Positions 1-5,521 of a stretch of 5,521 nt of DNA are shown here, one piece after another. Positions within the stretch are counted from its first letter, which is position 1, and each line of letters begins with the position of its first letter. The notes under the pieces are model-generated. The model saw only the letters and a program-made list of their open reading frames with translations, was not told where the DNA came from and made no database searches. Origin of the DNA: Glaciecola sp. UBA1851 (lineage in GTDB: Bacteria; Pseudomonadota; Gammaproteobacteria; Enterobacterales; Alteromonadaceae); contig DDIL01000055.1 in the NCBI GenBank assembly GCA_002338515.1, forward strand, positions 11,305 through 16,825. Direction: 5' to 3'. A program made the translations under genes and the position numbers.

Positions 1-2053
1 CGTGCATATCATCATGATCATCTTCATGTTCGTCATCATGGTCATGCGAGAAGGCCGCTTCGAAACCTGTATCAGCAGCATAATAGAAATTATCTACTTG
101 GTTATAAAACAGATTAAATACGACGCCAAAATTACCACCAAATTTACGCCACGAAATATCAATGTTGTTTGATTCTTCTATTTCAGGTTTATCGGTAATA
201 AATTCGTAGTATTCATCTTCTAATTCATACAAGGCGCCAATTTCATATGATTGTGTACCAATATGTGGCCCGAAAGAAAATAACTCGGCAGTAGATGGCG
301 CTCGTTGTGCATGCACATATGACACTGCAAAATTGTAACCGTCAGCAATATCCCATACTACACCAGCAGATAAAGACACAGGAGTGAAGCTCATACTAAC
401 AGGATCACTCATATGTGAATGCTCTTCATGATCATGCTCGTCATCATGAGCATGTTCTTCGTCATGCTCCTCATCATGATCATGTTCCATTTCTAACAGT
501 TCTATTTCAGGGTCAAAAATAATAGGAACATCTATATTGACTCTTTCAACTCTAGCCCCTAATTGAACTAGAAAGTCACCAAAATGCTTCTCTTCAATTA
601 ATCCTAAACCGAATGATTTAGTATCTGAGGGTGGAGTAAAGGCTTCTTCACCCAATGCAGAAAAGTCTGATAGTTTAGTATGCAAACTGATGCCACCTCT
701 CCAACCGTTAAATGGTTGATGCAATATTTCCATTCGTGTTTCAAATGTCTCATTGCTAAAGGTTGTCCCTGGTACACCATTTTCAATTTCAGTATGTTGA
801 TAATCTGTGTAACCCACTCCGAAATTAACCGCACTAATAAGGTCTGAGCTAACTTGAAATTCGCCAGACATCTGATAACGATTTTGCCGTAAATCAGCCT
901 GCACTATTTCTTCAGCTTCTTCCATTTCGTGTTCGTCGTCATGCATTTCGTCTTCATGATCTTCGTCGTGATCGTCGTGTTCTTCATGGTCACCATGCGC
1001 ATGACCCGGAATACCGTAAACAGATGATAAATGTTCAACTGAAAAACCTACTTGCCCACTATCAAATAAATAACTCGTACCAAAAGTTAACCCTTTTGTT
1101 CTTGAGGCAGAGTTTTCTACCTTACCAAAGCTACCTTCTTCATGGTCATGCTCTTCTTCCTCTTGCTCATCTTCATGATCATGAGCGTTTTCACTTTCCG
1201 CAAAACCTGGAATAGAATAATTATCTCCATCACGGTAAAAACCCAATACTTGGAATGCTAAATTACCCGTCCCCGTTTTAAATTGACCGTCAAAAGATTC
1301 TTGTGAATTATTGGTATTGTGAGAAACAGAAAATTCACCTTCTGTTAAATTATCTTCAGGGATACGCGTATCTACAACATTAACTACGCCGCCTATTGCA
1401 CCGCTTCCATAAAACAAGGTTGCAGGACCACGTAACACTTCAATTTGTTTTACGGTGGCTGAATCAGTTGAAACTAAATGGTCTGGTCCTACTCTTGATG
1501 CATCTGCTGCATCCATTCCGTTTTGAGTAATGAGAACCCTGGGCCCGTCCAAACCGCGAATAATTGGCGAGCTTGTGACACCGCCGTAAAAACTAGAATG
1601 CACGCCAACTTGATTCTTTAAAGTTTCACCCAACGTAGATGCAGTTTGTTGTTTTAATCGTTCACCAGCCAGGATACTAACGGGAGCGGCTGACTCTATA
1701 TTGGATGCATGAAACGCACTAGCTGTTACGTCAAGTACTTCTATACTTGCGATGTTAACTACAATATCAACTTCTGCTACGGAATCATCTTGTACAGTAA
1801 TTTTATTACTGGAATGAATATGATTAATTGAGGAAACATGTAATTCAAATGTGCCAGGTTTTACATCTTCAAATTTGAATTGGCCATTTTCATCTAGGGA
1901 AACCCGCTTGTTTGTGCCCATTATTTGCACGCTACCTTGAGTAACTAATGCGCCAGATTCGTCTTTAACAGTGCCTTGAATAGTATTTGCTAATACAATG
2001 GGAGATAAGCCTAAGGAAAGAATGATGCAACTTGATAGTTTTTTTAGTTTCAT
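1..2053 (-). CDS. TonB-dependent outer-membrane receptor, ZnuD-like, probable zinc uptake (3' end cut off by window edge)
   Basis: This gene encodes an outer-membrane beta-barrel receptor that probably imports zinc using energy from TonB. The reading frame is open for 684 codons from the ATG at 2053 and leaves the window without a stop. Residues 1-22 form a signal peptide (MKLKKL, hydrophobic core, cleavage after VLA). Residues 23-100 look like a carboxypeptidase-regulatory-like beta-sandwich. IEVLDVTA (104-111) is a likely TonB box. The plug spans about 119-228, with IIRGLDGPRV at 164-173 and IEVLRGPATLFYGSGAIGG starting at 204. The barrel follows. Plug Asp191-His192 (GPDHL) resembles the Asp-His pair reported as zinc ligands in Neisseria ZnuD; this is recalled, not aligned. 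Four acidic His-rich clusters lie at 291-306, 351-382, 523-547 and 670-684, the last continuing past the edge. No clear Shine-Dalgarno precedes the ATG, but the signal peptide supports this start. Zur boxes upstream support zinc. Nickel, cobalt or copper transport cannot be excluded. Confidence 0.93.
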   Translation of the reverse strand, partial: MKLKKLSSCIILSLGLSPIVLANTIQGTVKDESGALVTQGSVQIMGTNKRVSLDENGQFKFEDVKPGTFELHVSSINHIHSSNKITVQDDSVAEVDIVVNIASIEVLDVTASAFHASNIESAAPVSILAGERLKQQTASTLGETLKNQVGVHSSFYGGVTSSPIIRGLDGPRVLITQNGMDAADASRVGPDHLVSTDSATVKQIEVLRGPATLFYGSGAIGGVVNVVDTRIPEDNLTEGEFSVSHNTNNSQESFDGQFKTGTGNLAFQVLGFYRDGDNYSIPGFAESENAHDHEDEQEEEEHDHEEGSFGKVENSASRTKGLTFGTSYLFDSGQVGFSVEHLSSVYGIPGHAHGDHEEHDDHDEDHEDEMHDDEHEMEEAEEIVQADLRQNRYQMSGEFQVSSDLISAVNFGVGYTDYQHTEIENGVPGTTFSNETFETRMEILHQPFNGWRGGISLHTKLSDFSALGEEAFTPPSDTKSFGLGLIEEKHFGDFLVQLGARVERVNIDVPIIFDPEIELLEMEHDHDEEHDEEHAHDDEHDHEEHSHMSDPVSMSFTPVSLSAGVVWDIADGYNFAVSYVHAQRAPSTAELFSFGPHIGTQSYEIGALYELEDEYYEFITDKPEIEESNNIDISWRKFGGNFGVVFNLFYNQVDNFYYAADTGFEAAFSHDHDDEHEDDHDDMH
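2..46 (-). repeat. His/Asp/Glu-rich cluster D of the receptor (continues past edge)
   Basis: Low-complexity coding stretch made mostly of CAT, GAT, GAC and GAA codons, giving residues 670-684 with five histidines (670, 672, 676, 680, 684). It lies late in the barrel, so it is probably a loop. The cluster reaches the window edge, so its full length is unknown. Confidence 0.8.
413..487 (-). repeat. His/Asp/Glu-rich cluster C of the receptor
   Basis: Codes for residues 523-547 with nine histidines (524, 526, 530, 534, 536, 540, 542, 545, 547) set among Asp and Glu. Almost every residue is a possible metal ligand. The DNA is rich in ATGATC/GATCAT units, which could favour slippage in multiples of three. 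The frame is intact. Confidence 0.85.
908..1003 (-). repeat. His/Asp/Glu-rich cluster B of the receptor
   Basis: Codes for residues 351-382, directly after YGIPG, with eight histidines (351, 353, 356, 359, 362, 366, 371, 375), two methionines (370, 377) and a run of acidic residues. It is the longest of the four clusters and probably an extracellular loop. The loop placement is inferred from position in the barrel, not modelled. Confidence 0.85.
1136..1183 (-). repeat. His/Asp/Glu-rich cluster A of the receptor
   Basis: Codes for residues 291-306 with two HDH units (291-293 and 302-304) separated by an acidic run (EDEQEEEE). It follows the first predicted barrel strands after the plug. It is the shortest complete cluster and the most acidic. 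Confidence 0.85.
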
Positions 2054-2076
2054 GATAATAATTTAATATGTTGTGT

Positions 2077-2091
2077 TGTTATAATATATCA
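2077..2091. promoter_or_regulatory. Zur box 1 (zinc uptake regulator operator)
   Basis: TGTTATAATATATCA matches the perfect palindrome TGTTATAATATAACA at 14 of 15 positions. That palindrome is the core of the gammaproteobacterial Zur consensus (GTTATAnTATAAC). The box lies 24-38 bp upstream of the receptor start codon and probably within or just ahead of the transcribed leader. With zinc bound, Zur would repress the receptor. Assignment rests on consensus match and on the nature of the gene. Confidence 0.8.
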
Positions 2092-2100
2092 ATATGTGTA

Positions 2101-2115
2101 TGTGATAATATAACA
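2101..2115. promoter_or_regulatory. Zur box 2, overlapping the receptor -10 element
   Basis: TGTGATAATATAACA also matches TGTTATAATATAACA at 14 of 15 positions, with the mismatch in the opposite half-site from box 1. A at 2100 and T at 2116 extend the palindrome outward. Its centre is 24 bp from that of box 1. It covers the predicted minus-strand -10 (2105-2110), so binding here should block RNA polymerase directly. Confidence 0.82.
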
Positions 2116-2132
2116 TGACTCGATAATATCAA
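2105..2132 (-). promoter_or_regulatory. Probable sigma-70 promoter of the zinc receptor
   Basis: On the minus strand TTGATA (2132-2127) is followed after 16 bp by TATTAT (2110-2105), each matching its consensus at five of six positions. Transcription would start near 2098 and give a leader of about 45 nt. The -10 sits inside Zur box 2. A competing pair, TTGATA at 2092-2087 with TATTAA 18 bp further on, lies too close to the start codon to be preferred. Confidence 0.5.
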
Positions 2133-2215
2133 GTTAAAATCAAAAAAATGTTAGAATAAGACAGGGCAACAAATAATTTTAGATAGGTTGTGAGGTTTCA
2201 CCAGATTGATGTTGT

Positions 2216-3136
2216 CTAATCGACAATAAATTGCGAGGCAACCACATTGTTTCTCCCAGACGCCTTAGCTTGGTATAAACTCTCGTCGGCATCTTCAATA
2301 AACTTTTTACCATTTATTTTAGCCAAGTGATCAGCGGCAACATGCGAAACGCCTATACTAATAGTCAGCGTCTTAAAAACAGATGTTTCATGTTGCACAT
2401 TCAAATTCATGACGCTTTTACATAGCTTTTCCCCAAGATCGGCTCCTTCATCAAGTGAAGAATCTAAGAGTAAGATTGCGAATTCTTCACCGCCATAACG
2501 CGAAACAAAATCAAGTGGCCTACAAGCACCATTAGCTAAAACCTTTGCGACTTGTTTTAAAGCTTGATCTCCATTGACATGTCCATAGGTGTCGTTGAAT
2601 TGTTTGAAATAATCAATATCGATTAAAAGAAGCGTTAAGCCTCGATGATTTCGATCTGAATATCGAATAGCTTGGGCCAGTTTCTCGTCAAATTGGCGTC
2701 TATTTGCTACGCCTGTTAAGCCATCAACTGACGATAAATGTTCTAGTAATGCAGTTTTCTGTGCAAGCTCAATTTGAATTCCCACTCTGGCTTTTACTAA
2801 CGGCAAAACAAAGGGTTTTTTAAGATAGTCTACGGCTCCTAGCTCAAGCCCTTTTAATTCATCTTCTGTTGTGTCTTTACTGGTAGCAAAGATAATAGGA
2901 ATGTCTTTTGTTACGGCGTCTTGCTTAAGGAGCTCACATACCTCATAGCCGCTCATATCGCTGAGCATGACATCGAGTAATATAAGGTCAGGTAGCTGCT
3001 GTTTAGCTACTTTTAGCGCTTCTATACCAGTAGATGCGGCCAAAATAGAATAACTCGCACTTAGCCCTTCGTATAATAGTTGAATATTAATACGTTCATC
3101 ATCTACAACAAGAATTTTAGAATGATATTCAATCAT
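2216..3136 (-). CDS. Response regulator diguanylate cyclase (REC-GGDEF)
   Basis: This is a soluble two-domain response regulator of 306 residues that should make cyclic di-GMP from two GTP when phosphorylated. The receiver domain (about 6-122) has the acidic pair Asp12-Asp13, phospho-acceptor Asp55 (LILLDVML), Thr85, Tyr104 and Lys107 (KKPF). A short helical linker leads to the GGDEF domain (about 136-302), which starts with DGLTGVANRR. It carries metal and substrate residues in DIDYFKQFND (173-182) and GD (189-190), and active site GGEEF (215-219). The inhibitory site RPLD (206-209) sits the usual five residues before GGEEF, so product feedback inhibition is likely. There is no membrane segment or signal peptide. 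No partner kinase lies in the window, so the input signal is unknown. The architecture resembles WspR. The ATG at 3136 has only a weak upstream ribosome site, but the receiver fold begins immediately, leaving no room for a later start. Confidence 0.94.
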   Translation of the reverse strand: MIEYHSKILVVDDERINIQLLYEGLSASYSILAASTGIEALKVAKQQLPDLILLDVMLSDMSGYEVCELLKQDAVTKDIPIIFATSKDTTEDELKGLELGAVDYLKKPFVLPLVKARVGIQIELAQKTALLEHLSSVDGLTGVANRRQFDEKLAQAIRYSDRNHRGLTLLLIDIDYFKQFNDTYGHVNGDQALKQVAKVLANGACRPLDFVSRYGGEEFAILLLDSSLDEGADLGEKLCKSVMNLNVQHETSVFKTLTISIGVSHVAADHLAKINGKKFIEDADESLYQAKASGRNNVVASQFIVD

Positions 3137-3188
3137 TATTGCCGTGTTATTATTTTAGTTTGCAATTTTATAACCCACTTGATACTAA

Positions 3189-3215
3189 AGTATAAATTAT
3201 AAGAATTTTTATACT
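3189..3215. repeat. 8-bp perfect inverted repeat upstream of the cyclase gene
   Basis: AGTATAAA (3189-3196) and TTTATACT (3208-3215) are perfect reverse complements separated by 11 bp. The left arm also pairs with ATACT at 3182-3186, so ATACT occurs in alternating orientation, with another direct copy at 3233-3237. It lies 53-79 bp upstream of the cyclase ATG, a plausible operator position. In such AT-rich DNA an 8-bp arm could arise by chance. Confidence 0.35.
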
Positions 3216-3303
3216 AGCTCATTTATATCAAAATACTATCGTCATTGTGCGTCTTATCATTAAACTTTTTTATAAAAATTTATGCATTTAATGCTGCAAT
3301 ATA

Positions 3304-3320
3304 TGTGACTAATTTTCACA
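3304..3320. promoter_or_regulatory. CRP-like inverted repeat with 7-bp spacer
   Basis: TGTGA (3304-3308) and TCACA (3316-3320) are the two half-sites of a CRP operator, but the spacer is 7 bp rather than the standard 6. It lies 168 bp from the cyclase start and 305 bp from the PhoH-family start. The altered spacing makes CRP binding doubtful. It may be a site for another regulator or chance. Confidence 0.3.
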
Positions 3321-3607
3321 CTCAATACTTCTTTTTAACAGCATATACAAGCCCATAACTACTATCATATATGCTAACAATACTTTTCTTATACAAAAAT
3401 GTTGTAAGCAATAAAAATATAATTACTTTTAACTAGTTTCAATATCAGACGTTTTGAGTGATAGTAGTAACAGATTGTCACACACCTTTAAATTTGCAAC
3501 AGACACAGTAAAGAGAATATGGTAGAACGGTAATAGAAGTATTGGGCGAATAATATCTTGTTATATCGTCAAATACTAAAAATCTTCCGTGTACATATTC
3601 ACATCAA

Positions 3608-3614
3608 AAGGAAG
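3608..3614 (+). promoter_or_regulatory. Ribosome binding site selecting the ATG at 3625
   Basis: AAGGAAG ends 10 nt before the ATG at 3625. An in-frame GTG at 3589 would give 12 more residues but has only pyrimidine-rich sequence before it and no Shine-Dalgarno. The extra residues would also lie ahead of the conserved PIN start (RVLDTSALVHD). This decides the start in favour of 3625. Confidence 0.65.
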
Positions 3615-3624
3615 CACATCTAAT

Positions 3625-5001
3625 ATGATAAGCAAAAGTAGTATACCTCGCGTTTTAGACACCTCCGCTTTAGTTCACGACCCAAAAAGCTTGCTGGCAT
3701 ATGAAGACGATATTTATGTCTGTTTAACTGTTTTGGAAGAGTTAGATAATTTAAAAGAAAGAAGAGATAAGTCGGTCAGCGCTGATGCTAGAGTCTGTAT
3801 CAGAATGTTAGAAGATTTGGTAAGCGGTTGTGATGCGGATGAAATGCAAGCCGGTATTGATTTACCAACAAGCGAAACGGGCAAAAGAGGTAAACTATTC
3901 ATTGGTGTAGATACCAATGTAGAAATTGAAGCATCCTTAAAGCATGGTATTGGTAGTGACGCTGACAATAGAATCATCAACTATGCGTTTCAACTGCAGA
4001 AAACATTAGGTAAAGACGTATCTATTGTTTCTCGCGACATTAATATGAGGCTAAAGGCCCGAACTATTGGCGTCAATGCTGAAGATGTTGCAGTAGATAC
4101 GCAAATTGCTGACATTGATTTACTGTATTCAGGTGTGCAATCGTTTGAAGGAGATATCTTCGATAAATTAAATTCAGACGAAGACTTTAAACTATCAGGA
4201 AGTGTGTACACCTTTCCAAAAGAATGGTTTTGCGATGATGTGCAATACAATATGTATTGGTACGATGATGCTGGCCATGTTGGGTTAGTAACCGAAGTAA
4301 CACAAGAACATGTTTACACTAAACTGCTACCTCGTAAACAAGAAAAAATATGGGGCATAAGCCCGAAAAACCCGCGGCAGGCCATTGCGCTTTCACAGCT
4401 AACCGACTCTCACTATGATTTAAATATATTGTTAGGGCCAGCAGGCTCCGGTAAAACTTTTTTAGCGGTTGCCGCCGCATTACATCAAGTATTAGAAACC
4501 AAACAGTATAAAAAAATAGTGGTAGTAAGAAGTCGTGATTTTATGGATGAAGACCCAGGCTTTTTGCCGGGTGATTTAAAAGAGAAGTCATTACCGCTTT
4601 TAGCGGGTATTACAGATGCATTGTTATCGATGCATTCTAATGATGAAGATGAAGGTGCGGCATTAGCGACTATCGAGCACATAATTGAACGAGCCAATAT
4701 AGAGTTTACAAGCATGGCTTACTTTAGAGGCCGTAGTATTGACAATGCAGTGCTAATTATTGATGAAGCTCAGAATATGACCAAAGCACAAATGAAAGGC
4801 ATGCTTTCAAGAGGAGGCAGAAATTGCAGGACAGTTGTATTAGGAAACCTAGCGCAAATTGATGATAAATTTGTTACCCCCGCTAGCTCAGGTGCAAGTG
4901 CCGCAGTAAACGTTTTTAGGAATTACGAAAAAGGCTCAATATTAATATTTGACGAAGTAGAAAGAAGCTCTTTAGCTGAATTTACTGAGAAAAACTTCTA
5001 A
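3625..5001 (+). CDS. PhoH family protein with N-terminal PIN domain (PhoH2 type)
   Basis: This is a cytoplasmic protein of 458 residues that joins an RNase-type PIN domain to a PhoH ATPase. Characterised PhoH2 proteins unwind and cleave RNA, so an RNA-processing role is inferred. The PIN domain (about 8-160) shows the acidic residues of a metal-dependent nuclease: Asp12 (VLDTSALVHD), Glu38/Glu39 (LEELDNLK), Asp112/Asp114 (GSDADNR) and Asp138 (VSRDINMR). A middle segment (about 165-245) links to the ATPase (about 246-458). The ATPase has Walker A GPAGSGKT (271-278), Walker B VLIIDEAQ (376-383) and a sensor-like VVLGNLAQID (404-413). All expected catalytic residues seem present. Its length fits PIN-PhoH proteins such as Bacillus YlaK rather than the shorter PhoH/YbeZ proteins, which lack PIN. 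No antitoxin-like gene sits directly upstream. An alternative GTG at 3589 would give 470 residues. Confidence 0.93.
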   Translation: MISKSSIPRVLDTSALVHDPKSLLAYEDDIYVCLTVLEELDNLKERRDKSVSADARVCIRMLEDLVSGCDADEMQAGIDLPTSETGKRGKLFIGVDTNVEIEASLKHGIGSDADNRIINYAFQLQKTLGKDVSIVSRDINMRLKARTIGVNAEDVAVDTQIADIDLLYSGVQSFEGDIFDKLNSDEDFKLSGSVYTFPKEWFCDDVQYNMYWYDDAGHVGLVTEVTQEHVYTKLLPRKQEKIWGISPKNPRQAIALSQLTDSHYDLNILLGPAGSGKTFLAVAAALHQVLETKQYKKIVVVRSRDFMDEDPGFLPGDLKEKSLPLLAGITDALLSMHSNDEDEGAALATIEHIIERANIEFTSMAYFRGRSIDNAVLIIDEAQNMTKAQMKGMLSRGGRNCRTVVLGNLAQIDDKFVTPASSGASAAVNVFRNYEKGSILIFDEVERSSLAEFTEKNF

Positions 5002-5009
5002 ATAAAATA

Positions 5010-5055
5010 GGCTTTCAAAGCTAAGTTAGCTGAATTACCTGTTGCTTTGAAAGCC
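5010..5055 (+). terminator. Perfect 12-bp hairpin after the PhoH-family gene, possible bidirectional terminator
   Basis: GGCTTTCAAAGC (5010-5021) and GCTTTGAAAGCC (5044-5055) are exact reverse complements around a 22-nt loop, starting 9 nt after the stop codon. On the plus strand only a short TTTT follows, beginning 9 nt past the stem. On the minus strand TATTTTATTT follows the stem immediately. It probably ends the PhoH-family transcript, but the large loop and offset U-run are not those of a classical intrinsic terminator. Confidence 0.6.
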
Positions 5056-5158
5056 CAACACTAATTTTATGTCGATTCAACATTCCACTTTTTATCATGT
5101 TAATTTAAGCAAAAAACACAAACTTATCACCATATCAACCAATAACAGGTTTTAAAGG

Positions 5159-5187
5159 CTGACATACGATTTTCAGACGTTTACAAT
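5159..5187 (+). promoter_or_regulatory. Sigma-70 promoter of rapA
   Basis: CTGACA (5159-5164) and TACAAT (5182-5187) each match the sigma-70 consensus at five of six positions and are separated by the optimal 17 bp. Transcription would start near 5194, leaving a leader of about 31 nt that contains AAGG (5205-5208) upstream of the rapA ATG. Confidence 0.65.
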
Positions 5188-5224
5188 TGCGGCATTGTAG
5201 ATTTAAGGTGTTATTTAGTAATTC

Positions 5225-5521
5225 ATGAGTGAAAATTATTTTGTTGGGCAACGATACATTAGTAATAGTGAAGATGTTTTAGGATTAGGTGTGGTGATGG
5301 GAGCTGACGCAAGAAGCGTTAAAATATTATTCCCTGCTGCTAATGAAGAAAGAACCTATGCTAAATCTAATGCCCATATTACTCGCCTTGTATTAAGTGA
5401 AGGCGAAAAAGTAAAGCATATTGACGGATTCGAAATAATTATCGAAGAAGTTTTAGAGCAAGATAACTTATTAACTTATGTTGGAACGCGTTGTGACAAT
5501 GACGAAAAAGCGCACATTGTT
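5225..5521 (+). CDS. rapA: RNA polymerase-associated protein RapA, N-terminal fragment (3' end cut off by window edge)
   Basis: RapA (HepA) is a Swi2/Snf2-family ATPase that binds core RNA polymerase and helps recycle it after transcription. The window holds the first 99 codons, open to the edge. They cover the N-terminal Tudor-like region that contacts polymerase and restrains the ATPase in Escherichia coli RapA. The match to E. coli RapA as I recall it is clear throughout: VGQRYIS against LGQRWIS, LGLGVVMGADARSV against LGLGTVVAVDARTV, and NLLTYVGTR against GLLTYIGTR. The Snf2 helicase motifs lie beyond the edge; the full protein should be about 950-970 residues. The ATG at 5225 is the first possible start, because an in-frame TAA lies two codons upstream. 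The nearest ribosome site, AAGG at 5205-5208, is rather distant (16 nt). It follows the PhoH-family gene on the same strand but has its own promoter. Confidence 0.95.
   Translation, partial: MSENYFVGQRYISNSEDVLGLGVVMGADARSVKILFPAANEERTYAKSNAHITRLVLSEGEKVKHIDGFEIIIEEVLEQDNLLTYVGTRCDNDEKAHIV

Larger units (their letters stand above)
3137..3624. other. Long AT-rich divergent intergenic region
   Basis: About 490 bp between two divergently transcribed genes (the cyclase to the left, the PhoH-family gene to the right). I see no credible coding frame, tRNA or ribosomal element. It must hold both promoters, but I found no convincing -35/-10 pair for either gene. It contains several short inverted repeats (3182-3193, 3189-3215, 3284-3294, 3304-3320), some listed separately. 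The length is more than two promoters need, so an unrecognised small RNA or multiple regulator sites is possible but not shown. Confidence 0.6.

Noticed and set aside
1..60. Short repeats of CATCATGATC type at the left edge, considered as a tandem repeat or CRISPR remnant
   Set aside because: They are in-frame His/Asp/Glu codons of the receptor with irregular units and no spacer structure.
604..834. 76-codon minus-strand open frame
   Set aside because: It lies inside the receptor gene on the same strand but in another frame; its product has no recognisable motif, while the receptor frame runs through with conserved TonB-receptor motifs.
1024..1215. 63-codon plus-strand open frame
   Set aside because: It is antisense to the receptor gene and overlaps His-rich cluster A, whose repetitive codons keep the opposite strand open.
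2161..2215. Possible terminator for the cyclase gene (GTGA/TCAC symmetry)
   Set aside because: The stem would be only four base pairs and has no following U-run on the minus strand.
3589..3624. GTG start for the PhoH-family gene giving 12 extra residues
   Set aside because: No Shine-Dalgarno precedes it, whereas AAGGAAG precedes the ATG at 3625, and the extra residues lie outside the PIN domain.
3714..4715. Three minus-strand open frames of 76-88 codons
   Set aside because: All are antisense to the PIN-PhoH gene, whose domain motifs are continuous across them; their Ser/Leu-rich products look like shadow translations.
3625..5001. Toxin-antitoxin system based on PhoH2
   Set aside because: PhoH2 has been discussed alongside a small upstream antitoxin gene in mycobacteria, but no such gene is found upstream here.
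5069..5155. Small plus-strand frame starting ATGTCGATT, 28 codons
   Set aside because: There is no ribosome binding site, it starts just after the hairpin, and its product has no recognisable features.

Overview
The window looks like chromosomal DNA from an AT-rich marine gammaproteobacterium, most likely of the Alteromonadales. The basis is rapA at the right edge (a gammaproteobacterial RNA polymerase recycling factor), a gammaproteobacterial-type Zur operator, a zinc-type TonB-dependent receptor and a PIN-PhoH ATPase. The genus is not determined. I see no sign of phage, insertion sequence, CRISPR array, tRNA or rRNA.

Layout, left to right. Positions 1-2053 (minus strand) hold one uninterrupted reading frame that runs off the left edge. 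It encodes an outer-membrane TonB-dependent receptor of the ZnuD kind, with four long His/Asp/Glu-rich clusters. Positions 2054-2215 hold its control region: two near-perfect Zur boxes 24 bp apart (centre to centre), one lying over a probable -10 element. Positions 2216-3136 (minus) encode a receiver-GGDEF response regulator, a diguanylate cyclase with intact active site and inhibitory site. Positions 3137-3624 form a long AT-rich divergent intergenic region with no gene but several short inverted repeats. Positions 3625-5001 (plus) encode a PIN-PhoH (PhoH2-type) protein, followed by a 12-bp perfect hairpin with a large loop. Positions 5159-5187 hold a good sigma-70 promoter that drives rapA, whose first 99 codons (5225-5521) close the window.

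How the genes relate. The receptor with its Zur boxes reads as a self-contained zinc-acquisition unit: zinc starvation should release Zur and allow the receptor to be made. The cyclase lies upstream of it on the same strand, but the 162-bp gap carrying the receptor's own promoter and operators argues for separate control. The PhoH2-type protein (predicted RNA unwinding and cleavage) and RapA (RNA polymerase recycling) both act in RNA metabolism, but the hairpin and the rapA promoter between them suggest separate transcripts.

I do not see an undescribed multi-gene system. The most rewarding parts are the zinc receptor with its double operator, the hairpin after the PhoH gene, and the unexplained divergent intergenic region.
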